A stretch of 64,000 nucleotides of DNA from Pseudoalteromonas sp. FUC4 (GCF_008370255.1 NZ_SEUI01000001.1:362767-426766), one strand, 5' to 3'. Shown: positions 1 to 8,246, counted from the first letter of the stretch. Translations and numbers: made by a program. The notes: a model not told the origin generated them from the sequence alone.

Positions 1-330
1 TTTTTCATACGCTTATAGCAATATATATTACAATAATACTTTATAGTTTCTGCTTGTAAATTAGTCAGTTAAAGGCGATCTAAAACAAATTTATATTTTT
101 AAGAAATAATTTATAATTAATAGAGCGAAAAAAAATATAATGTGTTAATCTAACCTTGCTTTGAGTTTTTATGTATTGAATTTACGGATATTGTGCTGCG
201 TTTAAGGTTACCGGTTAGGTTATTACTTGTTCCTGTACTGTACCTCCATATTTTTGAGCATTGACTCAGGGAGGATATTGCCATAATAATATGGCTGAAT
301 TTTAATTATTGACTTACAGGAAAATTTAGT
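1..330. other. Left-edge intergenic region, cold-shock gene leader
   Basis: AT-rich DNA with no convincing coding sequence. The stretch just before the cold-shock gene probably holds its promoter and a long 5' leader, as is usual for cspA-type genes, but I could not assign a promoter with confidence. The segment AGGAAAA at about 318-324 is the likely ribosome binding site for the ATG at 331. The true upstream gene lies outside the window. Confidence 0.4.
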
Positions 331-534
331 ATGTCGGTTACTGGTAAAGTAAAGTTTTTCAACGAAGCTAAAGGCTTTGGTTTCATTGAACAAGAAAATG
401 GTCCTGACGTGTTTGTACATTTCAGCGCAATCACTGGTTCTGGTTTTCGCACTCTTAGCGAAGGTCAAGCAGTGACATTCAGCATCAAACAAGGTCAAAA
501 AGGCCCTGAAGCTGAGAACGTAGAAGCAGCATAA
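331..534 (+). CDS. Cold-shock domain protein (CspA family)
   Basis: A 67-residue single-domain OB-fold protein that binds single-stranded RNA and DNA and acts as an RNA chaperone in the cytoplasm. RNP1 is seen as KGFGFIE (about residues 14-20) and RNP2 as DVFVHFSAI (about 26-34), both the core nucleic-acid-binding motifs of the family. The length is typical for CspA, CspC and CspE. AGGAAAA lies about 7 nt before the ATG. The gene stands alone, with a hairpin after it at 561-586 that may end transcription. Which paralogue it is (cold-induced or constitutive) cannot be told from the protein; the long upstream region would fit cold induction, but that is inference. Confidence 0.95.
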   Translation: MSVTGKVKFFNEAKGFGFIEQENGPDVFVHFSAITGSGFRTLSEGQAVTFSIKQGQKGPEAENVEAA

Positions 535-560
535 TTTATTATGTGAACTCTAGTTCATCT

Positions 561-586
561 TGGTGAAGCAGTTTTCTGTTTCACCA
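561..586 (+). terminator. Hairpin after the cold-shock gene
   Basis: TGGTGAAGCAG and CTGTTTCACCA form an 11-bp stem with one G-T wobble around a TTTT loop, 26 nt after the stop codon. The T-tract that follows is poor (TAATTCCTCTTTC), so it may be a weak terminator or an mRNA-stabilising hairpin. A smaller palindrome, TGAACTCTAGTTCA, precedes it at 543-556. Confidence 0.55.
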
Positions 587-1764
587 TAATTCCTCTTTCA
601 ACATATCCTTTCTTCATCACCCAGAAATACCTTAATTTTAAATTCAAAACTATCTCCCCATATCTACGTAAATTTCTTATTTTAACGTGATCTTCCAAAG
701 TATTTATTCCTTGAATAATTCAATAACTTCGCCACCCTCTAACGCTGTTAAATCATTTTCTATAGTTTATTAAACTAGTATCAAATTATACCAATCTGCT
801 TATATATGGGGTCTATTAAACGTTAAGAAAATTACGCTAGAACTAGGCAAAAATTTTTGTATCTAGTTGTTCTAAATAAAAATTTTTAACGACGTTATAG
901 TGCAATTTAATTCGTTAAATTGATCAAAAATTTATGCAGGTTGGTATAAGTCTATTGCGGGTTGATATTATATATGAGATCAATTTAAGCAGATTGGTAC
1001 AACTAGAAATGAGGGATTGCTTTTATAGGCTTCTACTGTGTTAGATGATTAGAACTAAGGCTCATTCTCGGTATATTTTTGTACAGTAGAGCGACTTTTT
1101 TGAATAGTCTAATTTAGATAAATTTAAGAGAGTTAAAAACTAATTTAAAGCGCTAAATAAAGCTAGCCTCATTATCGAGAGTGATTGGCTGGTTTGGGCT
1201 TGCTTAAGTGAACTCATTATTAAGATTATTATTACTATTTATGGGAAATACATTTCAAAAAAATCTTTGTGAATGAACCCATAAAGTGAGTGTTTGCAGT
1301 ATTTAAGGTAATCTAGTGTTGTTTTTTTGTGCGGCAAACGGTTTGTTTTCTCAGATGAAGTGTTAGCGAAGAGATAAAATGTGTCGAAATCGTCTAAAAA
1401 ATAACTTTTGTTATATCTATCTGTATTTTTTTTCGTTTTTTTTCAGTGCGAATTCAGGCTTAGCTAAATGTTGCAATAATGTTGTTTTATGTCAGTGTAA
1501 TGCGAATAAATACACCCATTAAAAGGCTTTAATAGAAATATTAAGAGAAAGCTTGGTTGCAATAATGTTAACGTTTGTGCGCTGGTACTTTTGTTTAAGC
1601 ACCAACTTAGCTATTTATTTACTGCGATTAGTAAACATCAAGTTGACAGCGCTAATTGCATTTAGCATTATTGGAAGGTTGATATCTATTAAAAGATATC
1701 AGGGTTGTTCTCCTCGGAGGATAATTAAATTATAAAAGTAACATTACTTAATTGGTTGGGAACT
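587..1764. other. Gene-poor region upstream of the TonB2 operon
   Basis: About 1.2 kb without a supportable gene. It holds a dispersed repeat at 788-947 (listed separately) and an extra inverted end of the same type at 989-999. Close to the operon there are two small perfect hairpins: GATATC 1681-1686 with GATATC 1695-1700, and TCCTC 1711-1715 with GAGGA 1717-1721, the latter containing a GGAGG. A 60-codon open frame at 1553-1735 has no family resemblance that I can see and is rejected. I looked for a Fur box before this iron-uptake-type operon and saw no clear one. Confidence 0.5.
788..947. repeat. Dispersed MITE-like repeat, copy 1
   Basis: This 160-bp segment matches 57562-57722 almost base for base, with scattered substitutions. 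It begins with TACCAATCTGC and ends with GCAGGTTGGTA, imperfect terminal inverted repeats. Inside, AAAAATTTTT at 849-858 and the same decamer at 878-887 form a perfect 10-bp hairpin. A further GCAGATTGGTA at 989-999 is the exact reverse complement of the left end, so the original element may span 789-999 or overlap a second decayed copy. There is no coding capacity, hence a non-autonomous element is the natural reading; its mobilising transposase is not in the window. Confidence 0.8.
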
Positions 1765-2535
1765 ATGTCTGTTAAAATCAGAAAGAGTCTTGTAGCAACT
1801 GCGTTGGTTGGCGCATTTGCATTTGCAAGCAGCAATGTGATTGCAGATCCTTTGAATGACGTGCAAAAAGCAGGTCAACAAATTCAAAAGGCTGCGGTTA
1901 AGTCTCAAACTAAAATTGACAATGTATATGGTCAAACTCAGGAGCTAATCGCTGAGTACCGTAGCGTTGTTGATGAGACTGAACTTATGAAAGTGTATAA
2001 CGATCACGTGTCGCGCTTGGTTGATAGCCAAAACGCTTCAATTGAATCGTTTGATCGTCAAATCGCGACTATTGATAACACTAAACAAAACGTTGTGCCT
2101 TTGATGTATCGCATGATCGATACGCTTGAGCAATTCATCAAAGCGGACGTTCCATTTAATCTAGAAACGCGTTTAGGACGTGTTGAAAGACTACGTGAAA
2201 TCATGGTTTCTGCGTCTGTAACGACGTCTGAAAAATTCCGTCAAGTACTTGAAGCTTACACTATTGAAACAGCATACAGCTCTCTTGTATCTGCTTCACA
2301 AGGTACATTAGAAGTTGATGGCAAGAGCATTAACGTTGATATCGGTCAGTTAGGTCGTATCACTTACGTTGCTCAGTCTTTTGACTTGAAACATGCTTGG
2401 GTGTGGGATAACAACACTAAACAGTGGAAAGAATTAGGTGAAGAATACCTAAAACCTGTTAAAGAAGTTATTCGTATGGCGCGTAAGCAAGCGACATTAG
2501 AACTTGTTAAACTACCTATCTTTGGCGCGGAGTAA
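1765..2535 (+). CDS. DUF3450 family periplasmic protein of the TonB2 operon
   Basis: A 256-residue exported protein, first gene of a six-gene operon. Residues 1-26 form a signal peptide (KIRK, then a hydrophobic stretch, cleavage after NVIA). The mature part is mostly helical with heptad-like segments (about 30-110), consistent with a coiled coil. The sequence has the character of DUF3450 (Pfam PF11932), a family found next to ExbB/ExbD/TonB genes in marine gammaproteobacteria; its biochemical role is unknown. I chose the ATG at 1765 rather than an in-frame TTG at 1756 because it gives the better signal peptide; GGGA lies 4 nt before it. The gap to ttpC is 6 nt. By context it probably assists the Ton motor in the periplasm. 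Confidence 0.8.
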   Translation: MSVKIRKSLVATALVGAFAFASSNVIADPLNDVQKAGQQIQKAAVKSQTKIDNVYGQTQELIAEYRSVVDETELMKVYNDHVSRLVDSQNASIESFDRQIATIDNTKQNVVPLMYRMIDTLEQFIKADVPFNLETRLGRVERLREIMVSASVTTSEKFRQVLEAYTIETAYSSLVSASQGTLEVDGKSINVDIGQLGRITYVAQSFDLKHAWVWDNNTKQWKELGEEYLKPVKEVIRMARKQATLELVKLPIFGAE

Positions 2536-2541
2536 TCAATA

Positions 2542-3906
2542 ATGAAGAAACTATTTAAAGGTTTTGCTGTTGCCGCAGTACTAACTGTTTCTGCAGGTAC
2601 CGCGTTAAATGCACATGCAAATACTGGAGCTCTTGATAAAATTCTTGAGCAAGTAAAGCAAGAGCGTATCTCTGAAGGTAAAATCGATAAGAAACGTGAA
2701 CAAGAGTTCTTATCAGAACGTGCTGACAAACAAGCATTACTTAATAAAGCTAAAAGCCAACTTGCTTCTGAGAAGTCTCGTGGTGAACGCTTAACTAAGC
2801 AATATGCTCAAAATGAAAATACGTTAGCAGAAAAGGAAGCAGCTCTTCAAAGTGCCCAAGGTACTTTAGGTGAGATGTTTGGTGTTGTACGTCGTGCAGC
2901 CCAAGACGCTATTGGTTCTATCGAAGCATCACTAGTTAGTGCTGAGAAACCAGGCCGTGCTGAAATCTTACGTTCATTAGCTGCGGCTAAAGAACTTCCA
3001 ACTGTTCGTGAACTTGAAGAACTTTGGATTTCACTTCAAACAGAAATGACTGAATCAGCTAAAGTTTCAACTTTTGAAACTGAAGTTGCTGGTCTTGACG
3101 GCAACCCGTCAATGAAGAAAGTAACGCGTATCGGTAACTTTAACTTAGTTACAGACGATGGTTACTTAATTTATTCACCAGAAACTAAGTCTATTCAGCC
3201 TCTAGGTAAGCAACCAGACGGTTATATCTTAGACGGTATCACGGCTCTTGAAAATACATCACCAGATAACTACGCTGGTGTTTATATCGATCCGACTCGT
3301 GGCGCTATCTTACGTATCAACACTCAAAAAGCGACACTTATGGAATACTTCCATCAAGGTGGCGTAGTTGGTTATATCATTACAGCTTTACTAGCTTTAG
3401 GTATGCTAATTACTCTAATTCGTTTTGTTGACCTTACACTTACTACAGGTAAGATTAAGAGCCAACTTAAAAATGTTGCTACACCGAATACAAATAACCC
3501 ACTGGGTCGTATTCTTAAAGTGTACCATGACAACAAGAACCAAGATGTTGAAAACCTTGAGCTTAAACTTGATGAAGCGATTCTACGTGAAACGCCACGC
3601 ATCGAAGCTGGTATCAATATAATTAAGATTCTTGCTGCAATCGCACCGTTACTAGGTCTACTAGGTACAGTAATCGGTATGATCTTAACGTTCCAAACAA
3701 TCACATTGTTCGGTACGGGTGATCCGAAGATCATGGCAGGTAACATCTCTCTAGCACTTGTAACTACAGCGCTAGGTCTAATTGCTGCATTACCACTAAT
3801 TCTACTTCATGCTCTAGTAGCTGGTCGTAGTAAGTCGGTATTACACATCCTTGATGAGCAAAGCGCGGGTATCGTTGCTACTCACGCGGAGAAGGAGAAA
3901 GCCTAA
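2542..3906 (+). CDS. ttpC: TtpC-like TonB2 system protein, MotA/TolQ/ExbB channel with periplasmic extension
   Basis: A 454-residue protein with two parts. Residues 1-26 are a signal peptide and about 30-110 a charged coiled coil; the middle is a periplasmic domain. The C-terminal half is a MotA/TolQ/ExbB proton-channel domain with membrane segments near 270-295, 360-385 and 400-425, including APLLGLLGTVIGMI, the family signature. In Vibrio, TtpC is a fourth component needed for TonB2 function beside ExbB2, ExbD2 and TonB2; the same order follows here, so the role is inferred from architecture and context. The stop codon overlaps the exbB start by one base (TAATG), implying translational coupling. 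Confidence 0.9.
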   Translation: MKKLFKGFAVAAVLTVSAGTALNAHANTGALDKILEQVKQERISEGKIDKKREQEFLSERADKQALLNKAKSQLASEKSRGERLTKQYAQNENTLAEKEAALQSAQGTLGEMFGVVRRAAQDAIGSIEASLVSAEKPGRAEILRSLAAAKELPTVRELEELWISLQTEMTESAKVSTFETEVAGLDGNPSMKKVTRIGNFNLVTDDGYLIYSPETKSIQPLGKQPDGYILDGITALENTSPDNYAGVYIDPTRGAILRINTQKATLMEYFHQGGVVGYIITALLALGMLITLIRFVDLTLTTGKIKSQLKNVATPNTNNPLGRILKVYHDNKNQDVENLELKLDEAILRETPRIEAGINIIKILAAIAPLLGLLGTVIGMILTFQTITLFGTGDPKIMAGNISLALVTTALGLIAALPLILLHALVAGRSKSVLHILDEQSAGIVATHAEKEKA

Positions 3907-4430
3907 TGCTAGTCCTGATGGAGATATGGGAATCTATCAGGGATTTTGTTGGCACAGGCGGCCAGGTTTTATACGTGGTCGCGATAGCACTCTTTCTGAT
4001 GTGGGTTTTAATGATTGAGCGCTATTGGTTTCTACTTGCAGAGTTTCCTCGCACAGCGAAAGAAATTGTAGCAAAGTGGGATGCCCGCCAAGACACTACG
4101 TCTTGGTACGCACACAGAATCCGTGAAGCATGGATTTCTGAAGCGTCTGAAAAATTAGATCAGCGTATGTTGTTGATTAAGACATTGGTAGCTGTTTGTC
4201 CTTTAATAGGTTTACTCGGTACTGTTACTGGTATGATCTCGGTTTTTGAAACCATGGCCAACCAGGGTACGGGTAACGCACGTTTAATGGCATCAGGTAT
4301 TTCAATGGCAACAATCCCAACAATGGCTGGAATGGTTGCGGCACTATCTGGAGTATTTTTTAGCTCACGTCTTGAGACAAAAGCTAAAATGGTGAAAGCC
4401 AAACTTATTGATAGTATGCCTCATCACTAG
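3906..4430 (+). CDS. exbB: ExbB2 proton-channel subunit
   Basis: A 174-residue inner-membrane protein of the MotA/TolQ/ExbB family, shorter than E. coli ExbB and typical of the TonB2-type ExbB. Three hydrophobic segments occur near residues 17-37, 85-108 and 130-152; CPLIGLLGTVTGMI carries the conserved glycine-rich motif of the pore helix. With ExbD it should form the proton-driven motor that energises TonB. The ribosome binding site AAGGAG lies within the end of ttpC, 7 nt before the ATG. A second ATG at 3918 could also serve. The gap to exbD is 14 nt, with AGAGAGAA ahead of the exbD start. Confidence 0.93.
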   Translation: MLVLMEIWESIRDFVGTGGQVLYVVAIALFLMWVLMIERYWFLLAEFPRTAKEIVAKWDARQDTTSWYAHRIREAWISEASEKLDQRMLLIKTLVAVCPLIGLLGTVTGMISVFETMANQGTGNARLMASGISMATIPTMAGMVAALSGVFFSSRLETKAKMVKAKLIDSMPHH

Positions 4431-4444
4431 AGAGAGAATTAAAT

Positions 4445-4849
4445 ATGGCACGTAAACAACGTTTTCGTGAAGAAGAAGAAGCAGCGGTTGATATGACGCC
4501 AATGCTTGACATCGTATTTATCATGCTTATTTTCTTTATCGTAACTACATCGTTCGTTAAAGAGGCTGGTATCGAGGTCAATAAACCTAAAGCGGCTCAA
4601 GCTACTAAGCAAAAAAATGCTAACATTTTTATTGCTATTCGTAGTAACGGCGAGATCTGGATTGATAAACAGCAGGTTGATGTTGAACGTATTTCAGCAA
4701 AAATCGAAAGTTTATTAGCAGAACAACCTACTGAAGTTGTAATTTTGCAGGCTGACAAAGAAGCAAAACATGGCGTAGTGGTTAAAGTTATGGACCAGAT
4801 TAAAGCGACGGGTGATAACCTGAGAATTTCAATAGCTGGAGATCAGTAA
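4445..4849 (+). CDS. exbD: ExbD2 motor subunit
   Basis: A 134-residue protein with a short cytoplasmic N-terminus, one membrane helix (about 20-42) and a periplasmic domain. VDMTPMLDIVFIMLIFF carries the invariant aspartate of the ExbD/TolR helix (D in MLD), the residue that takes part in proton translocation. The C-terminal domain (about 60-134) resembles the peptidoglycan- and TonB-facing fold of the family. It pairs with the ExbB encoded just upstream. Its TAA overlaps the tonB ATG (TAATG), again suggesting coupled translation of ExbD and TonB. Confidence 0.95.
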   Translation: MARKQRFREEEEAAVDMTPMLDIVFIMLIFFIVTTSFVKEAGIEVNKPKAAQATKQKNANIFIAIRSNGEIWIDKQQVDVERISAKIESLLAEQPTEVVILQADKEAKHGVVVKVMDQIKATGDNLRISIAGDQ

Positions 4850-5466
4850 TGATTCGTTTTCTGTTTTCACTGATTGCAGGTGGGGCAGTTACTTTCGGCT
4901 TGTTCTACTTCATGGCATTCCTCATCTCTGGTGGGGCTGACCGTAATACGGAACAAAAAGAGCAGATCATAGTCGAAATAATGACGAATCCGCCTGAATC
5001 TAAGGTGCAGGAGAGGAAGCGTGTACCGCCTCCTCCTCCGCCACCGCCAAAGCAGCCGCCTAAACCGCAGCCGCCACAGCCGGAAAATAATAATCCAAAT
5101 CCTGGTGCTATGTCATTTAACATGGGTAGCATTGATGTTGGTAGTTCAGCTGGTGGACTAAGTGGTCCTGGTGCATTTGGACGAGATGGTGATGCGACAC
5201 CTATCGTTCGTATAGAACCAAAATATCCAACGCAAGCAGCACGTGATGGCAAAGAAGGTTGGGTACAACTTTCGTTCACAATTGATGAGTTAGGTGGAGT
5301 AACTGACGTTGAAGTAATTGACGCAGATCCAAAACGTATCTTTGACCGTGAAGCTAAGCGTGCACTGCGTAAGTGGAAGTACCGTCCTAAGATCATTGAC
5401 GGAAAACCACAAAAACAACCAGGTTTACAAGTTCAATTAGACTTTAAACTTAACCAAGGCAACTAA
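4849..5466 (+). CDS. tonB: TonB2 energy-transducing protein
   Basis: A 205-residue protein with one N-terminal membrane anchor (about 5-27), a short acidic stretch, a proline-rich spacer (about 60-85, with eight consecutive prolines and KPQPPQP), a Gly/Ser linker, and a TonB C-terminal domain (about 120-203; VRIEPKYPTQAARDGKEGWV and LRKWKYRP are typical). It contacts TonB-dependent outer-membrane receptors and transmits the force made by ExbB/ExbD. The proline spacer is shorter than in E. coli TonB, as is usual for TonB2. No receptor gene is in the window, so the substrate cannot be told. An AAGGAGG sequence follows the stop and serves the next gene. Confidence 0.95.
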   Translation: MIRFLFSLIAGGAVTFGLFYFMAFLISGGADRNTEQKEQIIVEIMTNPPESKVQERKRVPPPPPPPPKQPPKPQPPQPENNNPNPGAMSFNMGSIDVGSSAGGLSGPGAFGRDGDATPIVRIEPKYPTQAARDGKEGWVQLSFTIDELGGVTDVEVIDADPKRIFDREAKRALRKWKYRPKIIDGKPQKQPGLQVQLDFKLNQGN

Positions 5467-5477
5467 GGAGGCGAGTA

Positions 5478-6737
5478 ATGAGAAATTTTTCTAAAGTAAC
5501 TGCTCTTGCAATTCTTATGTCTGTGACTGGTGCTACTTTAAGTGCATCTGTTTTAGCGGCGCCAGATTACGCAAAGATTGAAGAGCGTAAGAAAGCAAAA
5601 ACTAAAATCATGGGCGAGCGTACTGGTAAAAAAGTAATTAAAGCATTTGATTTGTACAACGAAGAAAAAGTTGATGAAGCAATTGTTTTGCTTAGAGAGA
5701 TTGAACCTTCGAACGACTTTGATAAAGCGACCGTAAATCGTTACTTAGGTAGCATGTACGCTCAAAAAGAAAAGTATGACGAAGCAATTAAATATTCTAA
5801 ACAAGCAGTTGCCCCTGATGTTTTAAACTTTGCTGATCAAGAACAAACTCTAAAACTGTTAGGTGATTTATACGCCGGTACTGAAAAGTACAAAGAAGCC
5901 AAAAAAGCGTATCTAGCTTGGATGGACTTCACTGGCCAAGAAGATCCTACGGTTTATACACGTATTGCTCAAGCTAACTATCAGTTAGAGCAATATCGTG
6001 ATGTTTTTGAACCAGCAGATAAGGCAATAAAACTTCAAAAAGAACCTAATAAAGGTCCTTACCAATTAAAACTGGGTGCATACTTTGAACTTAAAGATTA
6101 TGCAAACATGGTTAAAATTGGCGAAGAAATTGTTCGTGTATGGCCTGATGATAAAAAAGCTTGGGTTAGCTTAGGTAAGTATTACCTACAAACCGAGGAT
6201 TATTCTAAAGGCCTGGCAACGATGGAAGTTGCTTACAAGAATGGTTACTTTGAAAATGAAGTTGAGTATAAAGTCTTATCTAACTTTTACTCTTTAAACG
6301 AGATCCCTTTTAGAGCAGCGGTAACGCTAGAAAAGGCCGTTAAAGCAGAAAAAGTAAAACGTACAAAGCAGAATGTTAGCGCGATTGCTAGTAACTACCA
6401 TCGCTCTAAAGATTTAGAAAAAGCTGCTAAATACTACGAAGAAGCGGCTAAATTTGATGACGACGCTGAACTTTACCGTAAAGCTGGTTCGTTACTTTTA
6501 CAATCTGAGAAATTTAGTGCCGCTGTTGTTCGTTTGAACAAAGCATTAGAGCTTGGCTCTGATAAAAAGGGTACTATTTACTCAGATTTAGCTGAAGCGT
6601 ATTACTATCAAGGTAAGTATAAGCAAGCATATGCTGCAATTACTAAAGCTATGGATGACCCTCGCACACGCAAGTTTGCAAAAGGTTGGTCTACATATAT
6701 TAAAGATAAAGCCGCTCGCAACGGTGTTAAAATTTAA
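5478..6737 (+). CDS. Exported tetratricopeptide-repeat protein of the TonB2 operon
   Basis: A 419-residue protein with a signal peptide (residues 1-27, cleavage after VLAA) and a series of helix-turn-helix repeats from about 50 to 410. TPR consensus residues show in YLGSMYAQKEKYDEAIKY, LYAGTEKYKEAKKAY and YYYQGKYKQAYAAI. It is probably a periplasmic protein-protein interaction scaffold. It is the last gene of the operon, 11 nt after tonB with an AAGGAGG ribosome binding site, and is followed directly by a strong terminator. TPR proteins close several TonB2-type operons in marine gammaproteobacteria; a partner role with DUF3450 and TtpC is inference from position only. Confidence 0.88.
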   Translation: MRNFSKVTALAILMSVTGATLSASVLAAPDYAKIEERKKAKTKIMGERTGKKVIKAFDLYNEEKVDEAIVLLREIEPSNDFDKATVNRYLGSMYAQKEKYDEAIKYSKQAVAPDVLNFADQEQTLKLLGDLYAGTEKYKEAKKAYLAWMDFTGQEDPTVYTRIAQANYQLEQYRDVFEPADKAIKLQKEPNKGPYQLKLGAYFELKDYANMVKIGEEIVRVWPDDKKAWVSLGKYYLQTEDYSKGLATMEVAYKNGYFENEVEYKVLSNFYSLNEIPFRAAVTLEKAVKAEKVKRTKQNVSAIASNYHRSKDLEKAAKYYEEAAKFDDDAELYRKAGSLLLQSEKFSAAVVRLNKALELGSDKKGTIYSDLAEAYYYQGKYKQAYAAITKAMDDPRTRKFAKGWSTYIKDKAARNGVKI

Positions 6738-6761
6738 TTTTAATTAGCTAATGCAACTTAT

Positions 6762-6786
6762 AAAAAGCCCCTCTGGGGCTTTTTTT
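6762..6786 (+). terminator. Terminator of the TonB2 operon
   Basis: AAAAGCCCC, loop TCT, GGGGCTTTT followed by more T. It lies between the TPR gene and the lipoprotein gene and marks the end of the operon. It also shows that the longer open frame starting at 6751 cannot be the true start of the lipoprotein. Confidence 0.9.
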
Positions 6787-6798
6787 ATTGGAACTACT

Positions 6799-7842
6799 AT
6801 GTATAAAAAGCTCTCTTTTTCATTATTACTATGTCTTTTTTTAGGGGCATGCTCAAAGCAGCCTCAACCTTATGAGTCATTTGAAGAGGCACAAGTTGCT
6901 TTAAAAACTTTAAACATGGCACTTGTACAAGATGATGTTAAAAAAACCGATAAAATCACTAAAGAACAATTGGTTTTCTCAAATGCATATTTGGCAGAGC
7001 GTCATACTATTTATCAGAATCTAATGGGCATGGAGCTTAATCTAAATCAAATTGCGCAAGTAAACTATTTGGTAATTGCAGAGCGTTTCCCTGAACGCTA
7101 CTTTAATTGGCCGGCCCAAGTAAATGTTTTAAAAAACATGCTCGCTTTTGAAGGCTCAAAAAACACACCGGATAATGTTATTACTTGGCTCAAGTTAACC
7201 CAAGATACCCTAGACAGTGCTCAACAAAGCAATTTAAAGCTGAACAAGGTTGAACTTACATTGTTACAAAGCTATATATTAAGTGCGATAGCAAATAACG
7301 ATGTTCAATCAGCGCTTAAAAGCCATATAAGAGCTTTTAGCGATTATTTAGCTAGTTATAAGCCAAGAGGAAGTGTGGGTCTAAGAGGGCTGCCAAATGG
7401 CACTCAGTGGTATCAGAGCAAACTTAACTACTTTAGTGGCGAAGTACATTCACCGTTAGAGTGGGTTACTATTTTAAACGAAAAAATAAAAGTACTAGAT
7501 CGTGTTGCATTCGACAGTAAGCTACCAACTTCTCACCAAAAATCGTTTTTAGTTCAGTATTTATCTGATGAAAAATTAATTGAAGGGCTTGATTGGCAGG
7601 CTAATTATCAAGATTTACCTGCAATGGCTAGCAATATGAGAATGTCTGATAAAGATAAAACATTGATGCTTGCGATAATGGAATCAGATATAGGTATTCA
7701 CTACCATGCGTGGACTTTGCCTCAAGCAAAGGTGAACCTTATAAAGCGCTTAAAAATAAGCTCAGAAGAGGCCCAGTATTTGGTCGAAGATATAATTCTC
7801 TACCCAGGCCAATCATTTAGCTTTATACAACTCATTATATAA
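6799..7842 (+). CDS. Predicted lipoprotein, function unknown
   Basis: A 347-residue protein that I do not recognise. The start at 6799 gives MYKKLSFSLLLCLFLGAC, a lipoprotein signal with lipobox LGAC (Cys at about 18); upstream in-frame codons lie inside the terminator. The mature part is helical and polar with no cysteine-rich or catalytic motif that I can see, and no further membrane segment. Bearing on its job: it lies 12 nt after the TonB2 operon terminator and so is either expressed by read-through or from a promoter in or near the terminator. Base use matches its neighbours. It converges on the DksA-like gene with a 16-nt gap. Confidence 0.75.
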   Translation: MYKKLSFSLLLCLFLGACSKQPQPYESFEEAQVALKTLNMALVQDDVKKTDKITKEQLVFSNAYLAERHTIYQNLMGMELNLNQIAQVNYLVIAERFPERYFNWPAQVNVLKNMLAFEGSKNTPDNVITWLKLTQDTLDSAQQSNLKLNKVELTLLQSYILSAIANNDVQSALKSHIRAFSDYLASYKPRGSVGLRGLPNGTQWYQSKLNYFSGEVHSPLEWVTILNEKIKVLDRVAFDSKLPTSHQKSFLVQYLSDEKLIEGLDWQANYQDLPAMASNMRMSDKDKTLMLAIMESDIGIHYHAWTLPQAKVNLIKRLKISSEEAQYLVEDIILYPGQSFSFIQLII

Positions 7843-7858
7843 TGAGTTGAAAGTGCGC

Positions 7859-8185
7859 TTATTGTGCGCACTTTGTACAACGTTGAGTTGCAGGGTCTAG
7901 TTCCAGTGACTTAGCTGATATTTTTTCTTCACAATCACAGCAGTAGCCATACTGGCCAATTTCTATTTGGCTTAGTGCGGCTTCTAGTTTAGTCATACGA
8001 CTAATCAAAAGTGCATACTCAGGGCCTAACTTCTCTGCTGCACAGTCTAACCATTCATTATTTGCTGTATCTGCTAAAACTTGTATTAAATGGTGATGTG
8101 CAGGGTAGGCTGATTCAGAAAGCATGGTTAATATATTTAATTTAACTTGTGCTATTTCATCGTTAAGTCTTCTTTGATGATACAT
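7859..8185 (-). CDS. Short DksA/TraR-type C4 zinc-finger protein
   Basis: A 108-residue protein. The C-terminus holds a full zinc-finger pattern C-X2-C-X17-C-X2-C (CCDC and CTKC, about residues 81-107), preceded by IEIGQYGYCCDC as in DksA. The N-terminal part is helical but too short for the complete 151-residue DksA coiled coil, and I do not see the DxxDxA tip motif. Members of this family bind in the RNA polymerase secondary channel and alter promoter choice; whether this short form does so is open. It may be co-transcribed with dusC, whose start is divergent by position but same strand, 61 nt upstream. Confidence 0.82.
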   Translation of the reverse strand: MYHQRRLNDEIAQVKLNILTMLSESAYPAHHHLIQVLADTANNEWLDCAAEKLGPEYALLISRMTKLEAALSQIEIGQYGYCCDCEEKISAKSLELDPATQRCTKCAQ

Positions 8186-8246
8186 TATCAGTACAACCTT
8201 ATTAAATGTGCTTTACGTTATACTGATATTATCTAGAGTCTTTAAG

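Noticed and set aside
223..498. A 91-codon open frame on the minus strand
   Set aside because: It overlaps the cold-shock gene in antisense and has no recognisable family or ribosome binding site.
1553..1735. A 60-codon open frame upstream of the DUF3450 gene
   Set aside because: No family resemblance, and it covers leader hairpins; the hydrophobic look is common for AT-rich chance frames.
1000..1764. A Fur box before the TonB2 operon
   Set aside because: Only scattered ATTAT/GATAT matches of the kind expected in AT-rich DNA.
6751..6798. Upstream start for the lipoprotein
   Set aside because: It lies within the intrinsic terminator of the preceding operon and would hide the lipoprotein signal.
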